A stretch of 64,000 nt of DNA from Marvania coccoides (taxonomy: Eukaryota; Chlorophyta; Trebouxiophyceae; Chlorellales; Chlorellaceae), in the NCBI GenBank assembly GCA_963854735.1, contig OY978102.1:1240001-1304000 (forward strand). The letters run 5' to 3'. The position numbers and the translations under genes were made by a program. Shown one piece after another: positions 10,820 through 22,459 of the stretch. How positions within the stretch are numbered: the stretch's first letter is position 1; every line of letters begins with the position of its first letter. The notes under the pieces were generated by a model, which saw only the letters and a list, made by a program, of their open reading frames with translations, was not told the DNA's origin and did no database searches.

Positions 10820-11801
10820 ATGGCAACCTCGCGCTGTTCTCCAGCGTCCTTCACCCAAAACGCACAATTCATGCGACCACTGGGGCCCCGCAGCGGCTGT
10901 TCCCTCCGTTCTGCCGCCGCCAGAGCCAAGAAGCCGGCTCTCAGCGAGGATGTTTTTCAGCTGCCGCCACTCAATCAAGACGCGGCTGTTGCTGCGCTGG
11001 TGCCCCTGGTGGAGGGAAAAGTCTTTACCTGCACGGAATGCGGTTAGTTCAACGTCACTCAGCGTTTTTTATAAACAAATGGCCTGCACCAATAATTGGC
11101 GTCTCTGCAACCATTTTCCGAGCTTTTTTTCATTCAACAATTCACCTGTTGTTCAATTTTCAACACGCTGCTTTTGTTTCTCTCAGGCAAATGCTGCACT
11201 GGCAAGGGTGGGGAGGTGTGGGCCAACTCTGCAGAGTGCACCTCGCTTGCCCGCTATTTGGGCCTCTCAGAGAAGCACTTTATGCGCAAGTACATCAAAA
11301 GCTACAACAAACGACCAGGGTGGTACATGCTGCAGACCACCAGTCCCACAGGCGACTGCGTGTTTTTGAAGGATAAGAAATGCAGCGTGTACGGTGCTCG
11401 CCCCCTCCAATGCCAGACCGTGAGTTTTCCAGCCAAGTATGACACCGTTTTCTCGCTTCATTTCATTGAATCTGTGCAATATATGAGCTCAGGGAAAAAA
11501 ATGGCTGTAAAATTATGTGTTTAGCGTCAAACCAGCTTGATTTTGCTAAATTGTTTGATCAGTGAACCGACGCTTTTGCAACCCTCTCTCTCTCTCGGCA
11601 TTGCAGTACCCTTGGTGGCCTGAGCTGATGGGGGATGCTGCCTGGTCGGACGAGGCGGAGTTTTGTGAGGGCATCAACCACGAGACGGCTTTGGAGGTGG
11701 ATGCCCAGCAGGCGGCCAAGCAGCTGCAAGCGTCTTCAGTGTACACGGCCGCTTTTGACGAAGCAGGGGCGGCGAGATCAGCAGCCAGGAAGAGGCGGTA
11801 A
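10820..11801 (+). CDS. CxxCxxCC (YkgJ/UPF0153-type) putative metal-binding protein
   Basis: Three exons (10820-11042, 11187-11419, 11607-11801) close in phase to 216 residues. An Arg/Ser-rich N-terminus of ~45 residues could target an organelle. The core has CTECGKCCTGKGG, then LARYLGLSEKHFMRKYI, CVFLKDKKCSVYGARPLQCQ and TYPWWPELM. This is the family's cysteine pattern (CxxCxxCC, then C..L...C.vY..RP..Cr.yPwwp), thought to chelate Zn or an Fe-S cluster. The reaction is unknown. In bacteria, relatives are described only as zinc/iron-chelating domain proteins. The C-terminal ~50 residues are Ala/Gln-rich. Confidence 0.85.
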
Positions 11802-12369
11802 CACTTGATTGCCAAGGGGAAACGGACGGAAGAAACAAAGTGGTTTGAATGAATCATGAAATCGAACTCGCTCCTAACTAACTGCCAGTGTACATATTTA
11901 TTTACACACAACGATGAGTTGTTAGACAGTTACAATTTATATATTTTTTGCTGATCCGTGGTCGCCTGATACTGCCGGGACGATACTGCCAGCAGGCCTG
12001 GCGAGATGTTGGAGCGATGGTGGTAATGATGGCGGTGATTCGAATGTACCGATTGATATGCTGAGCTCATGAAAATTTACACATGAGCTGGATTTTGAGA
12101 CTTGTTTAGCCATCGTTCCAAAAAAAAAAACGAACCGTGGTCAAATAATTCATTTCGTAATTCAAATATACTTTCTTATTTTTGAAAATTAGGGGGATGG
12201 TACTTCCAATTTGAAATAAAGGACCGCGCATTGAACAAGAAAAACGAAATAAAACTCAATTTGGGGCCTAGAAGAAGGGCAAGCGGTCCATTCAAATTTC
12301 GTTTCGACTTTCAAGAGATTTGCCCTCCTCCGAGGAGTCCTCAAATCAAGGGCTACGCGAAACGGAAAT
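11802..12369. other. Intergenic
   Basis: 568 bp lie between two plus-strand genes: the 3' UTR of the CxxCxxCC gene and the promoter/5' leader of the coiled-coil gene. It includes an A run at about 12120-12130. No gene is seen. Confidence 0.5.
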
Positions 12370-14020
12370 ATGATGCAGCTAGATGAATTTGTCAAGCGCT
12401 TTGAAGAAGAAGCCGGCTCCGGTCTCTCCGACGTGGAAGTAGTGTATGTGGTAGGTGACATTTTCCCCCCACAAAATGTTCAGTTGCAAGTTGCTATACC
12501 TGGATTCTTCCCATTATAATGTATTTTCACGATGTTTTGTTCATATTATATTGCAGAAAAGCTTGTACGAAAGAGTACAAAGCCGCTTGGTCAACCAAAG
12601 TCGCCTCATCTCCACCGACGTCCAAATTCTTCTTGAAGACCTCTCCAAGAATTTTGTGCCCGCTCCAGCCACGCCAGAATCCAAAACACACCCATTCAAA
12701 TGCAAGCCAGACAACAAGAAAACCAATAGCTACGACCGAACCATCCGCCACTCCCTGAAACGGCTCAGCCTTCCAGTTCCCAAGGGTTTCAAGGAAGAAG
12801 CGCAGGGCACCTCAACCGCTCAAGGTAGCAAAGCGCCTCCTATCCAAGCAGCTACCGCAGCTGGAGGTGGCAGCAGCAAGCGGCGCGGCGGCAATCCTGC
12901 CCACCCTTCCAGACTGCACAAGCGCCCGCGCGGGCACGCACCTGTGGAAACCGCAGAAAAAATCCGAACGGCAGATGAAGGGCAGCAAGATAAAGAGGAA
13001 CGGGATGCTCGGGCGCAGGCCCGCAGAGCCCACCAGCCACAGTCCTCTCCCGCTGCCGCCGCCGCCGCCAACCCGACAGCTGTTATTACCCCTCCAAACC
13101 CAAGGCCCCTCTCGGCTGCAGCTGCCTCCCGCTGGCTATACCGCACCAAGGCTCCTCGCGCGCCTTCTACAACTGTGTTGCGGGCTCCTGCCGCCACGCC
13201 AGCCTCAGAGTCAGCTGCCGGAAATGTGCCAGAAGTGCTGCCGGAAGCAAGGCTGCCGGAGCTCAAGGAGCTGGATGCGCGCATGGAAGAAGAGATCAAG
13301 CTCCAGGCTGCAACAGAGGCAGAGATGCAAGCGCTGAATGATGACGTGGAGTGGCTGAAGCAGCAGCTGGCAGAGAAGGCGGAGACGATGAAGGCACAGT
13401 CGGAGCGGCTAGAGCAGCTGAAGCGGCTGCGGCAAGCTGCAGCAGAAAGGGAGGTGCAGGCTGCAGCAGAGGCGGCAAAGGTGCAGGCGCTGAATGATGA
13501 AGTGGAGGCGCTGAAGGAGCAGCTGGTAGCAGAGAAGATGGAGACGATGAAGGCAAAGTCGGAGCAGCTAGAGCAGCTGAAGCGGCTGCGGCAAGCTGCA
13601 GCAGAGAAGGAGGTGCAGGCTGCAGCAGATGCAGCAAAGGTGCTGGCGCTTGAGGATAAAGTGGAGAGGCTGGAGCAGCAGCTGGCAAAAAAATCGAAGG
13701 AGGTTAAATCAGTGGTCTTGAGGGCTGCAGAAGCGGAGTCTCTGGCAGCTAGGCTGGACGCGGTGGCGGAGCAGAATGCCCATCGACTGGCAAGGTACTC
13801 TCCTGAGCATATTAGATTAGCGATCTTGAATGTTTTAGAAAGACAGGGGCCATTTAAATTTGAAAATTTGATGGCGCAACTGCATGACGACCACGCCGCC
13901 GCAGCTGCAGCGGAGGCAGCCGCCAATGAAAATGAGAACACTGTCAGAACTGTGCTGCTTGCGATGCAGGGTGATGGCAATCTTATGGTTGAAAATGATG
14001 AATACTTTGGTTCATTTTGA
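12370..14020 (+). CDS. Coiled-coil protein with Pro/Ala-rich linker, unrecognised
   Basis: Exon 1 (12370-12450) starts with tandem ATGs (MMQLDEFVKRFEEEAGSG) and joins in phase 0 to exon 2 (12557-14020), giving 514 residues. The N-terminal ~70 residues look helical (KSLYERVQSRLVNQSRLIST). A basic Pro/Ala/Ser-rich, probably disordered region follows (to about residue 280), then a long coiled coil built from tandem repeats of 52-53 residues (repeat starts near nt 13331, 13487 and 13646; core LNDEVEALKEQL...EQLKRLRQAAAEKEVQ). The last ~75 residues (YSPEHIRLAILNVLERQGPF...) have a winged-helix-like helix pattern. I do not recognise the family. A structural or nuclear scaffold role would be a guess. 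Confidence 0.75.
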
Positions 14021-14819
14021 TGATAATTGCATGTAGGGGAAATCTCTCGATGTGAAAACGACATTTATGACTTTTTTGCTTTCTCTTTCAAGACTATTTT
14101 CACAAGTAAATTGCATTTGCATAATAGCTTCATTATATTTTCGCAGTGGAAGAGTAATTTGTGACAGATTGTTACCTGTCGGTAGAAACCCACTCTTCTT
14201 TCTTTAGCCCCGCTGCAGCAGCACACGCGTCCACCTAAGGAACGTCTGTACTTTCAGCTGGTAACACGTCGCCCGTTTTCTCCCCTCCCTGTATTTGTTT
14301 TCTTCTAGAGCATTGTGTATATTCTGGAAACTTTAAACCGTATAATTCATGTGTGTGTTTACACTTCTTTACAAAAAAGCAAGAAACGCATGGAATAAAA
14401 CAAAACAAGGTAAATCACGACTTATATTATCTCGGCCAGTCCGCTTTCGAAATCTTCCACTTCTTTTTTCTCCTCCTTAGCAGCAACAGCAGCCTGCCAG
14501 CTGCTCCTCTCCCTCAGCAGCCTGCCCTCCTTTGCAGGACACGCTGCTTCCTCCCCCTCCACAAGAGCATCAGCGCGCTCTTCCTCCACTCCAGCAGCAG
14601 CAGAGGCGGACTCCGCAGCTTCCCCCTCTACATCAGTCACAGGATCAGCCTGCACCTGCTGCGCCTGCTGCGTGAAATGAACGCCGTCGTTCGATGGCCC
14701 TAACAAGAAGAAAATATTGAAGTGCAAATTGAAGAATAGCTTAAATGCCAAACAACCCAACATGTAGCCAGATCAAAACGCTGGATTATTCAGCTATCCA
14801 CCCACCGCCCTCATAAATA
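14021..14819. other. Convergent intergenic with gene debris
   Basis: Between convergent genes. It holds a decayed copy of the methyltransferase 3' coding end (14190-14250) and, on the minus strand, a Glu/Ala-rich open stretch (about 14703-14422) that follows a possible splice acceptor but has no start, so I do not call it a gene. Confidence 0.5.
14190..14250 (-). pseudogene. Decayed fragment duplicated from the METTL26-like gene
   Basis: The stretch CTCTTCTTTCTT.AG.CCCGCTGCAG.(A/T)GCACACGCGTC matches 14868-14930 of the adjacent methyltransferase gene over about 60 bp with scattered differences. It corresponds to the part encoding DACAAAAGLKKEER. It is a short, decayed tandem duplicate with no open frame. 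Confidence 0.65.
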
Positions 14820-15736
14820 CTACAGCTTGCCATACACCAGCATGAAGTTATTGGCGGGCATGGCAATGCGCTCTTCTTTCTTCAGTCCCGCTGCAGCTGC
14901 ACACGCGTCAATCTCCGCAATGTCTCTGTACCCCCACTCCGGGTTCTGAGCCCTCAAGGTGCGGTCGAACGCGGCATTCGATTCCGTGGTAGGCTTGCCG
15001 TCCACTGAAAAGGGACCGTACAGAAACAACCGACCACCGCTCTCCAACGCTCTAGCTGCGCCCGCCAGCAGCCCCTGCGTGCACCTCCAGGGGCTGATGT
15101 GCGTCATGTTGGCGCACATCACCGCGGCGCAGGACCCAGCGGCCACCGGCCAGGCTTCTGCAGGGGCAGACGCGTCCAGCATAATGGGCGGAAGAATTCG
15201 CAAAGGAGCGTCGGCTGCCCAGGCGGCGATGCTCTCCATGGCTTCGGGGTACGCTTCGCTGGGCTGCCAGGTGAGGTGCGGCATGGATTGGGCCAAGAAA
15301 GCCGCGTGCTGGCCGGTGCCAGAGGCTATTTCGAGTACAAGCGAAGAAGAAGGGCTGGCGTCAGTGGGGAGGCGCTGCTTGAGAACCTCCAAGATGGGCT
15401 CTTTATTCCTGCAGACATTTTTAGTGGGGATTTTTGGGTGTAAAAATGGTGCGGTGGGAGTGAAAACAAATGTTTGAAAGGGCTTGTAAATTCCCAGACC
15501 CAAGGGCACTCCCCCTAGCATAGGGGGGTAGTGAGAGGGGCTTGCCTGTCGGCGGCGGCGGCGAACCTCCGCTTGCCCTCCAAGGAGCTGTGCGTGTCCA
15601 TTGAGCGCATCTTGCTCGTCGGTTTGATTTGATTTCGGCCCTTGAGTTGGGGTTTCGCTGCGCGAGGTTGCTGCGAGGAATATTTGAAAGATGAAGCTAT
15701 TGGGATTTTTGGGGGGCTCAATTTGCTTGCCAGCAT
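14820..15736 (-). CDS. METTL26/UPF0585 (DUF938) SAM-dependent methyltransferase-like protein
   Basis: Two exons, 15736-15546 and 15408-14820, give 259 residues. The intron is GC-AG: ACAG|GCAAGC at 15546/15545, acceptor ending 15409. Only this junction yields RRFAAAADRNKEPILEVL, the conserved start of the family. The SAM-binding motif is LVLEIASGTGQHAAFLA; further family blocks are WQPSEA, CANMTHISPW, GGRLFLYGPF and NPEWGYRDI. I start at the ATG at 15736 because the extra ~42 Lys/Ser/Pro-rich residues look like a targeting peptide; a start at 15610 would give the plain family length. The biological substrate is unknown. Confidence 0.88.
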
Positions 15737-16698
15737 TAGTTCAGTGCGTGTATCGCGAAGCTTGCGATGTGCTTGAATTTTTTATAAATTGAATAGCAAT
15801 GAAATTGCGAATTTTAAAGCGTAAATTGGTGTTGCAAAAAAAAAAATTAGCAGGTTTTGCTTTGAGTATTCGTACTAATTATAAATAAATAAATCAAATG
15901 TAAAGCCGCTGCAGAATCTGCGCTTTTGATGCCACAATGGACTCTTGCATTTTGTTGTTCATTTTTCAAAATATTTTTTCAAATCATAATCAATTTTGCA
16001 ATGAATCCCACCGCAAATGCAAATTTATTCAAGAACAGCTCTTCTAGATTAACCAAAATGGCTGCGCATTTTCCGCCACTGCGGGCCCGAAACGACAACG
16101 TGCTGATTGAACCTTGTGCAAGCTTTGAACGACCGCCGCGTTCCCTTGGAAAAAACGGCATTCGTCACTATCGTACCTGCCAGCCGTCTTCCCCTGGCAG
16201 GCATGCGGCGCATATTTGGCATACGGGAAAAGACGAGGCAGCTCGAGACTCGTACTGCCCTGCTTTGCCCGCTGTGCTGCTTGCCACGTGGGGTCACAGG
16301 CGCAGCTGTTTATAATTATAAATTGTTGTGGCGGCATTTCATACTGCTGCTGCGCCATAAAACCATTGACGTTTAGACAATATGACAGGCGCATGCAATC
16401 CTGCCGAAAAGAAACAACAACGCAGCAGCTGGTTTTGGCGGGTTTTGTTTGTTGCAGCAGAGTAATGTCCTCACCACTGTGGACGCGTCGACTTGCAAAA
16501 CATCGACGCTTTACAGTTGTTTATTTTGCATTTGGCCAACTTTTCGTTCCCTTTTAGCAGCGGTCCAAAGATATTTGGACCTTCCGAGGGGCCGGGCCAA
16601 TGCATGGGAGGGTTCATGTGAGCTGATCCCTTTCCCCCATTTAATTAATTTAAATCAACTTGTAAGAATTGCGCTTTTAAATGTTAGCGAGACCCAAG
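15737..16698. other. Intergenic, no gene seen
   Basis: 962 AT-rich bp with short GC-rich islands (about 16080-16310), between a minus-strand gene start and a plus-strand gene start. Small open frames on both strands have no recognisable motifs, splice signals or codon bias. Confidence 0.5.
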
Positions 16699-18004
16699 AT
16701 GCAGGCTTCTAAGGCAGTTATTTTGTTGGTGGCGCTCCTTGCTGTCTCTGAAAAAAGTAGGGTTATATATCGTCAAGCGCGAGTCTTTCTGTGCCAGAAT
16801 GCATTTTAACGCTCCTCTGTATCATTCTGACCTGCAGGCGCCAATGCCTCCGGCCTCTCCAGCCTTCTTGGTAAATTCCTTTGACGCAAAAAAAATGGAA
16901 TCTCGAATTTTGTGGCTTAAAAGCATTTTAAGCTCGTCTCCGCAGGATTGAACAGCACCGGCAGCGCGTCATGGGGCGCAGGTGGCTTCAGCATGGGTGG
17001 CTCTGTTCTCAACGCCACTGGTCACGGCATTCTTTTCAACCATACCGCTCTGCTGGCGTTTTTGACTAAACCTCCCCCCCCTAGCGCGGCACCCGTGCCT
17101 CCAGTCACCCCTACCCCTCCCTCCCCTCGCGCTCCCTCACCTCGCTCTCCTTCCCCCTCCCCCGCGCCGTCCAGCGGCTTTGCTAGCATTGCTGAGGCCG
17201 CTGCAGCCACCCCCGAGCTCTCCACCCTCGTCGCCGCCGCCACCGCGGTCGGCCTGGCCGACGCGCTGACCAACCCCAACCTGGTGGCCACCCTGCTGGC
17301 CCCCAACAACGCTGCCTTCACCGCGCTGCTGCAGCGCCTGGGGGTCACCCCTGACGCGCTGCTGGCCAACCAGGACCTGGTGACCACCGTGCTGTCCTAC
17401 CACCTCGTCCCGGGGGTGGCTGCTAGGGCGGCGGACCTCACGAACGGTCAGTCGCTGCCCACCGCTGACCAGGGACAGAACCTTACTGTCATCAAGTCAG
17501 GATCCAGCGTGTCCTTCAAGTACGTCTTCATATAAATTGGTTTATTTGCTAAACATGCATTGGTTTATCTTGCTTTATTACTCTTTTACATACTTTTCCC
17601 CTCTGTGGCATTGCGTCTCTCGCAGGCCCAGCGCCGCCGGCGCCCCCAACGCCAAGGTGGTCCAGGCCGACATCGCCGCCGGCAAAGCCATCATCCATAG
17701 CATCGACACCGTGCTCATCCCTGCCAACGCCCAGATCCCTGGCGGCGCACCCCCCTCCCCCGCAGCTGCCAATGCTACCGCAGCTCGTGCTCCTCCTCGT
17801 GCTGCCACCACCACCGATACCACCGGCACCGGTGCTGTGGGCACCGGGGTTGCTGCCCCTCGCGTTGGTGGCACCGAGCAGCAGGTCACCGCCCGCAACA
17901 TCGGCGGCGAAACTAACTTGGTCGGGGCAGAAGCCGCTGGGGGTGCCGCCGGCGTGGAAACGACGAGGGGAGGGCAGGAGGTGACCACCGTCTCCCGCGG
18001 CTAA
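16699..18004 (+). CDS. Secreted fasciclin (FAS1) domain protein
   Basis: Four exons (16699-16756, 16838-16870, 16946-17519, 17626-18004) give 347 residues with consistent phases (1,1,2). Exon 1 encodes a classical signal peptide (MQASKAVILLVALLAVSEKS). A Pro/Ser-rich hydroxyproline-type linker (PSPRAPSPRSPSPSPAP region) precedes one FAS1 domain: FASIAEAAAATPELSTLV, VATLLAPNNAAFTALLQRLG, VLSYHLVPG (the conserved YH box), then NAKVVQADIAAGKAIIHSID and VLIPA. The C-terminal ~80 residues are Ala/Thr/Gly-rich. FAS1 proteins are extracellular or wall-associated adhesion proteins. There is no clear GPI tail, so it is probably secreted. The 33-nt exon 2 is notable but keeps the frame. Confidence 0.9.
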
Positions 18005-18282
18005 GCCCAACCAGCGTCTCACAAAAAGGGTCTTAATCCGACAAACAGCTTTTACACCCTCTCCATCAAGGAGACCCTCTTTATCTGGATGCAAAAATAC
18101 ATCAATCCATCTCTCTTTCCTCTTATTTCGCCCATGTCCACTTCCCCTTGTCTATATATCCCCTCCCATCTGCACTCAATTTCCCTTTCTCTCTACCGTT
18201 CACAAGTTCGAATAATTAAATAAAGAATGTTAATAAGAAAGCCAAAGAGGAAAAAATGCAGAGTTTCATTTCACTCTACTGT

Positions 18283-19248
18283 TTACCAGGGCTGTGCCGC
18301 CTTTCCTTGCGCCCTCAGCGTCTTCAGCAGGTTGGCAGTCTCGATGGCAGTCACTGCCGCCTCTCCGCCCTTGTTGCCAACTTTGCCGCCCGCCCGGTCC
18401 AGCGCTTGGTCCATGGTGTCGCAGGTGAGCACGCCGAAGATCACGGGCACGCCAGAGTCGGTGGAGGCGCCCAGAACTCCGGAGGTGGCACCGCCGACGA
18501 CCGCATCGTAGTGGGCAGTTGCGCCGCGCACCTGCAGATCAAATGACAATTACGTACATGAAAAAAATTAGTTATTTTTTAACTAAACTTCAATGCTATT
18601 TCGAGGGCGATAAACCAGTGAGCAGTAGTGACAAATTAAAGCAGCAAATTATTTATTAAAAAAACATCGGGGGAGAGAAGAAAACTTGTTGAAGTACTGT
18701 ACTGTTTGAAATTAGGGACTCACCACGACGCCGATGGCGATGACCGCGTCGTACTTGCCACTCTTGGCCATGGCTTTGGCCACCACGGGTAGCTCGAAGC
18801 TGCCGGGAACCCAGGCAACGTCCACGTCAGTCCTCGCCACTCCATGCCGCTCAAAGTGCTCCAGAGCGCCCTCCAGCAGGAGCTTAGTGACAAGGTCGTT
18901 AAAGCGCGCCACCACCACCCCGAATTTGAGCCCACTGCCGATCAAGCTGCCCACGTACGCCTCGCCGGAGGCGGAGCAAACTGCGGTGGAGCTGCGACCA
19001 GCCTGGCGGGCGGGGCGGGTGTCGGGCCGCATCTCTGCATGTTAAAAGTGTGAAATGTGGGTGTTTGACGGTGAGATCAGGGAAATCGAAGACAAAAAGT
19101 GGGGCATGTGGGGATTAATTCGACACTCACGAGGGGTGGAGACGCGAACACGCCCTGCAAATCGCGCCGGCATGGCCATCACGCATTGCTGCTTGGCTGC
19201 CTGGCGGGTGGCGCGCTGGAAAGAGACGTTGAGCTGCATGGTGGCCAT
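18283..19248 (-). CDS. RIBH: 6,7-dimethyl-8-ribityllumazine synthase, plastid
   Basis: Three exons (19248-19131, 19034-18724, 18531-18283) give 225 residues. The first ~70 residues are Gln/Arg/Ser/Ala-rich, lack acids and look like a transit peptide. The catalytic domain has [55 protein letters not shown] with the catalytic His, and [21 protein letters not shown] followed by NKGGEAA. The enzyme condenses 5-amino-6-ribitylamino-uracil with 3,4-dihydroxy-2-butanone 4-phosphate in the penultimate step of riboflavin synthesis. Family length and motifs are complete. Confidence 0.96.
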
Positions 19249-19588
19249 CGCTTTGATTTATATTTTGCAAGCGATTATACTAAAACAGGGTGCCGGCGCC
19301 TCGGTGCGATGCAAAGATGGGTTGATTTTGATGGTAAAAATACATGCAACCAGCGAAATGGTGGCCTGATCAACACACATCGACATCCGAAGTTCGGATG
19401 ACCTCAGCCAATATATAATTTGTTTTGATGAAGCCTCGAAACTGATTTTGAAATTCAATTTTTAATTTATGTATATATTCACTTTCAGTCCACTACCATT
19501 AATGTGTAAAACCATCAATTATACGAGAGTTTATAAAACAACTATTTAATTGATTCAAAAATCTCTCCAGCAACCAACACGTCCCTGG
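19249..19588. promoter_or_regulatory. Divergent promoter region RIBH / hydroxyacid oxidase
   Basis: 340 AT-rich bp between divergent starts. One neighbour makes the flavin precursor lumazine, the other is an FMN enzyme; co-regulation is only a possibility. No motif is assigned. Confidence 0.45.
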
Positions 19589-20985
19589 ATGAAAATCAAC
19601 GGCAAGGCGTACGCCAGTCTTGGCGACCTGGAGGAGGACGCCAGGCAGCTGCTGCCGCCCACAGCCTACGCTTACTACGCCAGCGGGGCCGAGTCTCAAC
19701 TGACAAAAGCAGACAACCTGGCAGCCTTCACCCGTTGGCGCTTGCTGCCACGCTGCCTGGTGAACGTCGAGCACGTCGACACCTCCTGCCGCCTGTTCGG
19801 CACCTACCTTTCTTTTCCTGCCATCATAGCCCCCATGGCCATGCAGCGGATGGCGTGGCCGGAGGGAGAAGTCGCCATGGCAGCTGCCGCAGCCGCCGCT
19901 GGTATCCCAATGGCCCTTTCCACGATGGCCACATCGTCAATAGAGGAGGTGGCGGGCGCTGCTGGTGGTCCTGCGCTGTGGTTTCAGATGTACGTGTTGA
20001 CACGGAGAGACGTGAGCCAAGCCATGGTGCGACAGGCTGAAGCAGCTGGATTCAAAGCCCTGTTGGTCACAGTGGACGCGCCCCGACTAGGTGAGTTTTA
20101 TGTCTTTTTGGTTCCTATGGGTCATTCGATTTATAACCGGCATTATAATAATTTGATAGGAACTGTTTTCTCTGCGTGGAATGCTGAGATGCAGGTAAAA
20201 GAGATGCTGACGAGATCAATAAATTCACGCTCTCCGCTGGGCTGTCGTTGAAGCTGCTCGACCGCATGTCCGCTGCGGCAGCGAGCAGCAGCGGCGCTGG
20301 CGACCACGAGCCAGCTGACGGCAGCAAATTTGGGCGGCATTTCACGGACTTGATAGATGGGAGTCTAACCTGGGAGTTCCTTGCGTGGTTGAAAACCATC
20401 ACAAAGCTCCCCATTATCCTCAAAGTGAGTATTTTTCCAAATTGCGATTTTAAGACGGTAAATGCAGTTCTATTACTACGCTACAAATGTTAACCAATTC
20501 TGTTCAACAATAATTCTGAAAACGCGAACCTTTATCGCATCCGTATTTTTGCTTTTATTTTTCAGGGCATTCTCTCGCCTGACGACGCTCGAAAAGCGGT
20601 GGAACTGGGCGCCGACGGCATCGTCGTGTCCAACCACGGCGGCAGACAATTGGACACCTGCCCGGCATCAATAGACGTATTACCCTTCATTGCAGCCGCT
20701 GTGGCCGGCAGGGTCCCCATTTTGGTGGACGGGGGCGTGAGAAGAGGGACAGACGTGATCAAGTGCATGGCGTTGGGGGCGAGCGCAGTGCTGGTGGGGA
20801 GGCCGCTGCTGTGGGCGTTGACGCTGGGCGGGAGGGACGGCGTGGTGGCTGCCCTGGAGAATTTGAGGAGCGAGGTCGAGCTGGGGATGGCGCTGCTGGG
20901 GTGCCGGAGCGTGGCAGAGGTGACGGCTGATTTTGTGATTCCGCCGGAGCAAGGGATGCTGCGGCTGCCAGCGTGTAGGCTGTGA
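19589..20985 (+). CDS. FMN-dependent 2-hydroxyacid oxidase (glycolate/lactate oxidase family)
   Basis: Three exons (19589-20090, 20195-20424, 20566-20985) give 383 residues. Family landmarks in order: AYAYYASGAESQLT, FPAIIAPMAMQRMAWPEGE, ALSTMATSSIEEV, WFQMYVLTRRDVS, LLVTVDAPRLGKRDAD across intron 1, [14 protein letters not shown] across intron 2 (catalytic-loop Lys), [10 protein letters not shown] (catalytic His and Arg), [15 protein letters not shown] and VGRPLLWAL (FMN phosphate). The chain ends in Cys-Arg-Leu, which resembles a PTS1 peroxisomal signal. It oxidises an L-2-hydroxy acid with O2, giving the 2-oxo acid and H2O2; glycolate versus lactate cannot be told by eye. The 3' end of this gene was copied into the palindrome at 30.6-31.5 kb. 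Confidence 0.93.
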
Positions 20986-21042
20986 AATCAAGTAACGAAA
21001 TTATTTTCTTTTCAGCATTGGCGAAAGGCGAGGTTCAGGCAC

Positions 21043-21075
21043 AGAAGCCTTCTGTGAAGTTCTCAGAAGGCTTCT
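21043..21075. repeat. 12-bp stem hairpin in the oxidase 3' flank
   Basis: AGAAGCCTTCTG (21043-21054) is complementary to CAGAAGGCTTCT (21064-21075), loop 9 nt. It lies 58 bp after the oxidase stop codon. The copy in the palindrome spacer keeps it with one mismatch. It could be a 3' UTR RNA structure. Confidence 0.75.
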
Positions 21076-21371
21076 CATTATAGGCGCCGCTTTCGAGGAG
21101 GCAGAGCTAATCTTGTCAAATTTAGTTGCGGAATGTCAATTTCAAAATAATTATACCAAGTAATGACAAAGTCTGATCACTATGCTGCGATCAGGAGTCT
21201 CGCCAGGCCAAGCGTTTGTTTGTGGGCAATCTAGTTTTAGCCACATGTCTGCCAATTTGGGTAAAAACCCACGAAATTCGTCACGTGCGCAACGACGAAT
21301 GGTATCTGCGAGCCCTAACGATGACAAAGAGGGCACTCCGCTAGGTCAGACGTTCTCTCGATCACATTCAA

Positions 21372-22459
21372 ATGTTACGATCTCCACGCAAGCAAAATTG
21401 GCTGAGCTGTTCTTCAATCGCACGTGCAGCTACGTCCAATGCCGAGGCCACGCCTGGGCCTTCCTTCTCGGCCGTGGATCCGGTGCAGACGGTGGCTTGG
21501 GGAGGCACTCTCCCCAGTCGACGTAGAGCCACAATCGGTGGCCTCACCGGCCTGGGCATCATTCTGGGAGGCAATCTTTTTGGCGTGACGTCATTTTTAC
21601 TGGGTCTGGACGGCGGGAAGACCGCTGGCAGCCTGCGCCTGGACGCCCTGGTGCCTGTGCGAGGCTACAAGCGCTGCATTGACTATCAAAATGGATACGG
21701 TGCGTGATGCATGGGTTTATTAGGGAAATGAATCCGAGTTTCTGTATATACCCTATTATTGCGTTGATACAAGAGGTAACATATAATTGGCTATACCTTT
21801 ATTTTTTATTTCCTCCTATCAACCTCCGAAACGTTTTATAATATAAGTTATATAATCGTCGCCGCGAATTTTCAACACCGTGCGCAGAGTTTCTGTACCC
21901 CGCGTCTTGGCTGGCGGATCAGCGGCTGTACCGCCGCTATGCCGAGCGCATGGAGCGGGAACGCGCCCTGGACCCTCCCTCCCTGCGCCAGCCCCGCAGA
22001 ATTCGGTCCGAGGCGCCGGAGCCCACCGCCGCCTTCGGGCCTGCAGGAAGCACCGGTGAGGACAACATCTCGGTCATTGTAGCGCCCATCCGCGACGGCT
22101 TTGCGCTGCGCAGCATGGGGACCCCTGCAGAGGCAGCACAGCGATTTCTTTCCACCACGGTCGCGCCGCCAGGGTCAAATAAGATTGCAACGCTGCTGGC
22201 GGCGGGGTCGCGCCGGGACGCAGTGGACGGGGAGCTGTACTACACGATGGAATTCACGGTTGAAGCGCCAGGCAAGTTTAAGCGGCACAACGTTGCCGCG
22301 TACGCCACCAGAAACGGGCTGCTGTACACGCTGAACGCGCAGGCGGCGGAGGAGCGGTACACGGCAGCGCTGGGGGAGGCGTTTCGAGAGGCTGCGGCGT
22401 CGTTCAGGATGACCTCTAGCGGGGCCAGCAGCGCGGCAGGCTTTCCGCAGCAGCTGTGA
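21372..22459 (+). CDS. PsbP-domain protein, thylakoid lumen (PPD type)
   Basis: Exons 21372-21699 and 21888-22459 (phase 1, E of YGEFLYP completed across the intron) give 299 residues. A transit peptide is followed by a twin-arginine thylakoid signal (PSRRRATIGGLTGLGIILGG then a hydrophobic stretch). The PsbP-like fold shows RCIDYQNGYGEFLYPASWLA, AFGPAGSTGEDNISVIVAPI, the YYTMEFTVEAPGKFKRHNVA block and LYTLNAQAAEERY. PPD proteins are lumenal paralogues of the PSII extrinsic subunit PsbP and often act in assembly of photosynthetic complexes. The order of motifs most resembles the plant PPD7-like group, but the subgroup is uncertain. Confidence 0.87.

Noticed and set aside
12820..14064. A 414-codon Ser/Ala-rich frame on the minus strand
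   Set aside because: It is antisense to the coiled-coil gene; low-complexity repeats give long opposite-strand frames.
14422..14703. Glu/Ala-rich minus-strand stretch after a possible acceptor
   Set aside because: No start or upstream exon, and low complexity; could be a relic but cannot be supported.
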